NCBI GenBank assembly: GCA_029857975.1
Contig: JAOUFX010000286.1
Location: 1-5,209, forward strand
Length of the DNA: 5,209 nt
Origin: Deltaproteobacteria bacterium
GTDB taxonomy: Bacteria > Desulfobacterota > SM23-61
Direction of reading: 5' to 3'
This document shows, piece by piece, positions 4,950-5,209 of the stretch. The notes beneath the pieces were generated by a model. The model was not told the DNA's origin and made no database searches. It worked only from the letters and a program-made list of their open reading frames with translations. How positions within the stretch are numbered: the first letter of the stretch is position 1; each line of letters opens with the position of its first letter. The position numbers and the translations under genes were made by a program.

Positions 4950-5209
4950 ATGACTCTTTCCTTGCAGCTTTTTCAGTTCATCCTTTCCGGTTTGACCACA
5001 GGGAGTACCTACGCTCTGATCGCCATAGGTTTTTCCCTAATCCACAACGCCACCGGCATTGTCAACTTTGCCCAGGGTGAATTCGTCATGCTCGGTGGTA
5101 TGTTTATGATCACCTTTTACAGTTTTTTAAAACTCCCCATGCTTGCGGCTTTTATTCTCACAGTCTTTTCCGTGGCGGCCGTCGGTCTGCTTTTGGAAAT
5201 CGGGCCCAT
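4950..5209 (+). CDS. livH: LIV-type ABC transporter permease LivH, N-terminal part
   Basis: The gene starts at ATG 4950 with GGAAGG (4938-4943) 6 nt upstream and runs off the right edge after 86 complete codons. The translation has the LivH N-terminal pattern: LQLFQFILSGLTTGSTYALI (residues 5-24) leading into a first hydrophobic segment, then HNATGIVNFAQGEFVMLGG (residues 32-50), where NFAQGEF is the family signature. Further hydrophobic stretches follow at about 50-60 and 64-82. LivH and LivM form the membrane channel of importers that take up leucine, isoleucine and valine and, in many members, aromatic amino acids or other small acids; substrate cannot be told from the permease. The rest of the transporter (livM, livG, livF, binding protein) would be expected to the right. 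It follows iorB by 253 nt with no clear terminator, so it may be part of the same transcription unit. Confidence 0.9.
   Translation, partial: MTLSLQLFQFILSGLTTGSTYALIAIGFSLIHNATGIVNFAQGEFVMLGGMFMITFYSFLKLPMLAAFILTVFSVAAVGLLLEIGP

Overview
The window looks like bacterial chromosome from a deltaproteobacterial (Desulfobacterota-type) anaerobe. This rests on the gene set (spmB, uxaC, ferredoxin-dependent iorA and iorB, a LIV-type ABC permease) and on the intergenic repeats built from 9-nt CACAGAG-type units that are common in such genomes. The assignment is an inference from gene content; no rRNA or other phylogenetic marker is present. All genes lie on the + strand.

Layout: (1) 1-202, the 3' end of an SpmB-like membrane protein gene. 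(2) 344-1762, a complete uronate isomerase gene (uxaC) with a good ribosome binding site. (3) 1763-2203, a gene-poor stretch with real content: two candidate promoters, a short open reading frame whose peptide has six Trp residues including four in a row, mutually exclusive RNA pairings, and a strong intrinsic terminator at 1992-2031. Together these form a textbook ribosome-mediated tryptophan attenuator. (4) 2204-4012, iorA, the large subunit of indolepyruvate:ferredoxin oxidoreductase, starting at a TTG. (5) 4193-4696, iorB, its small subunit. (6) 4950-5209, the 5' end of a livH-type branched-chain/aromatic amino acid permease gene. Each of the three gaps after the terminator (terminator-iorA, iorA-iorB, iorB-livH) holds an inverted repeat of the same 9-nt-period family.

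How they may work together: the attenuator should let transcription continue into iorA (and perhaps iorB and livH) only when charged tRNA-Trp is scarce. That is the opposite of what a purely tryptophan-degrading enzyme would need. It fits better if this IorAB helps make or salvage tryptophan (reductive carboxylation of indoleacetyl-CoA to indolepyruvate, then transamination) and if the downstream LIV-type importer brings in amino acids. This attenuator-IOR pairing is the most notable thing in the window. The RNA logic is read directly from the sequence; the physiological direction of the enzyme is inference.
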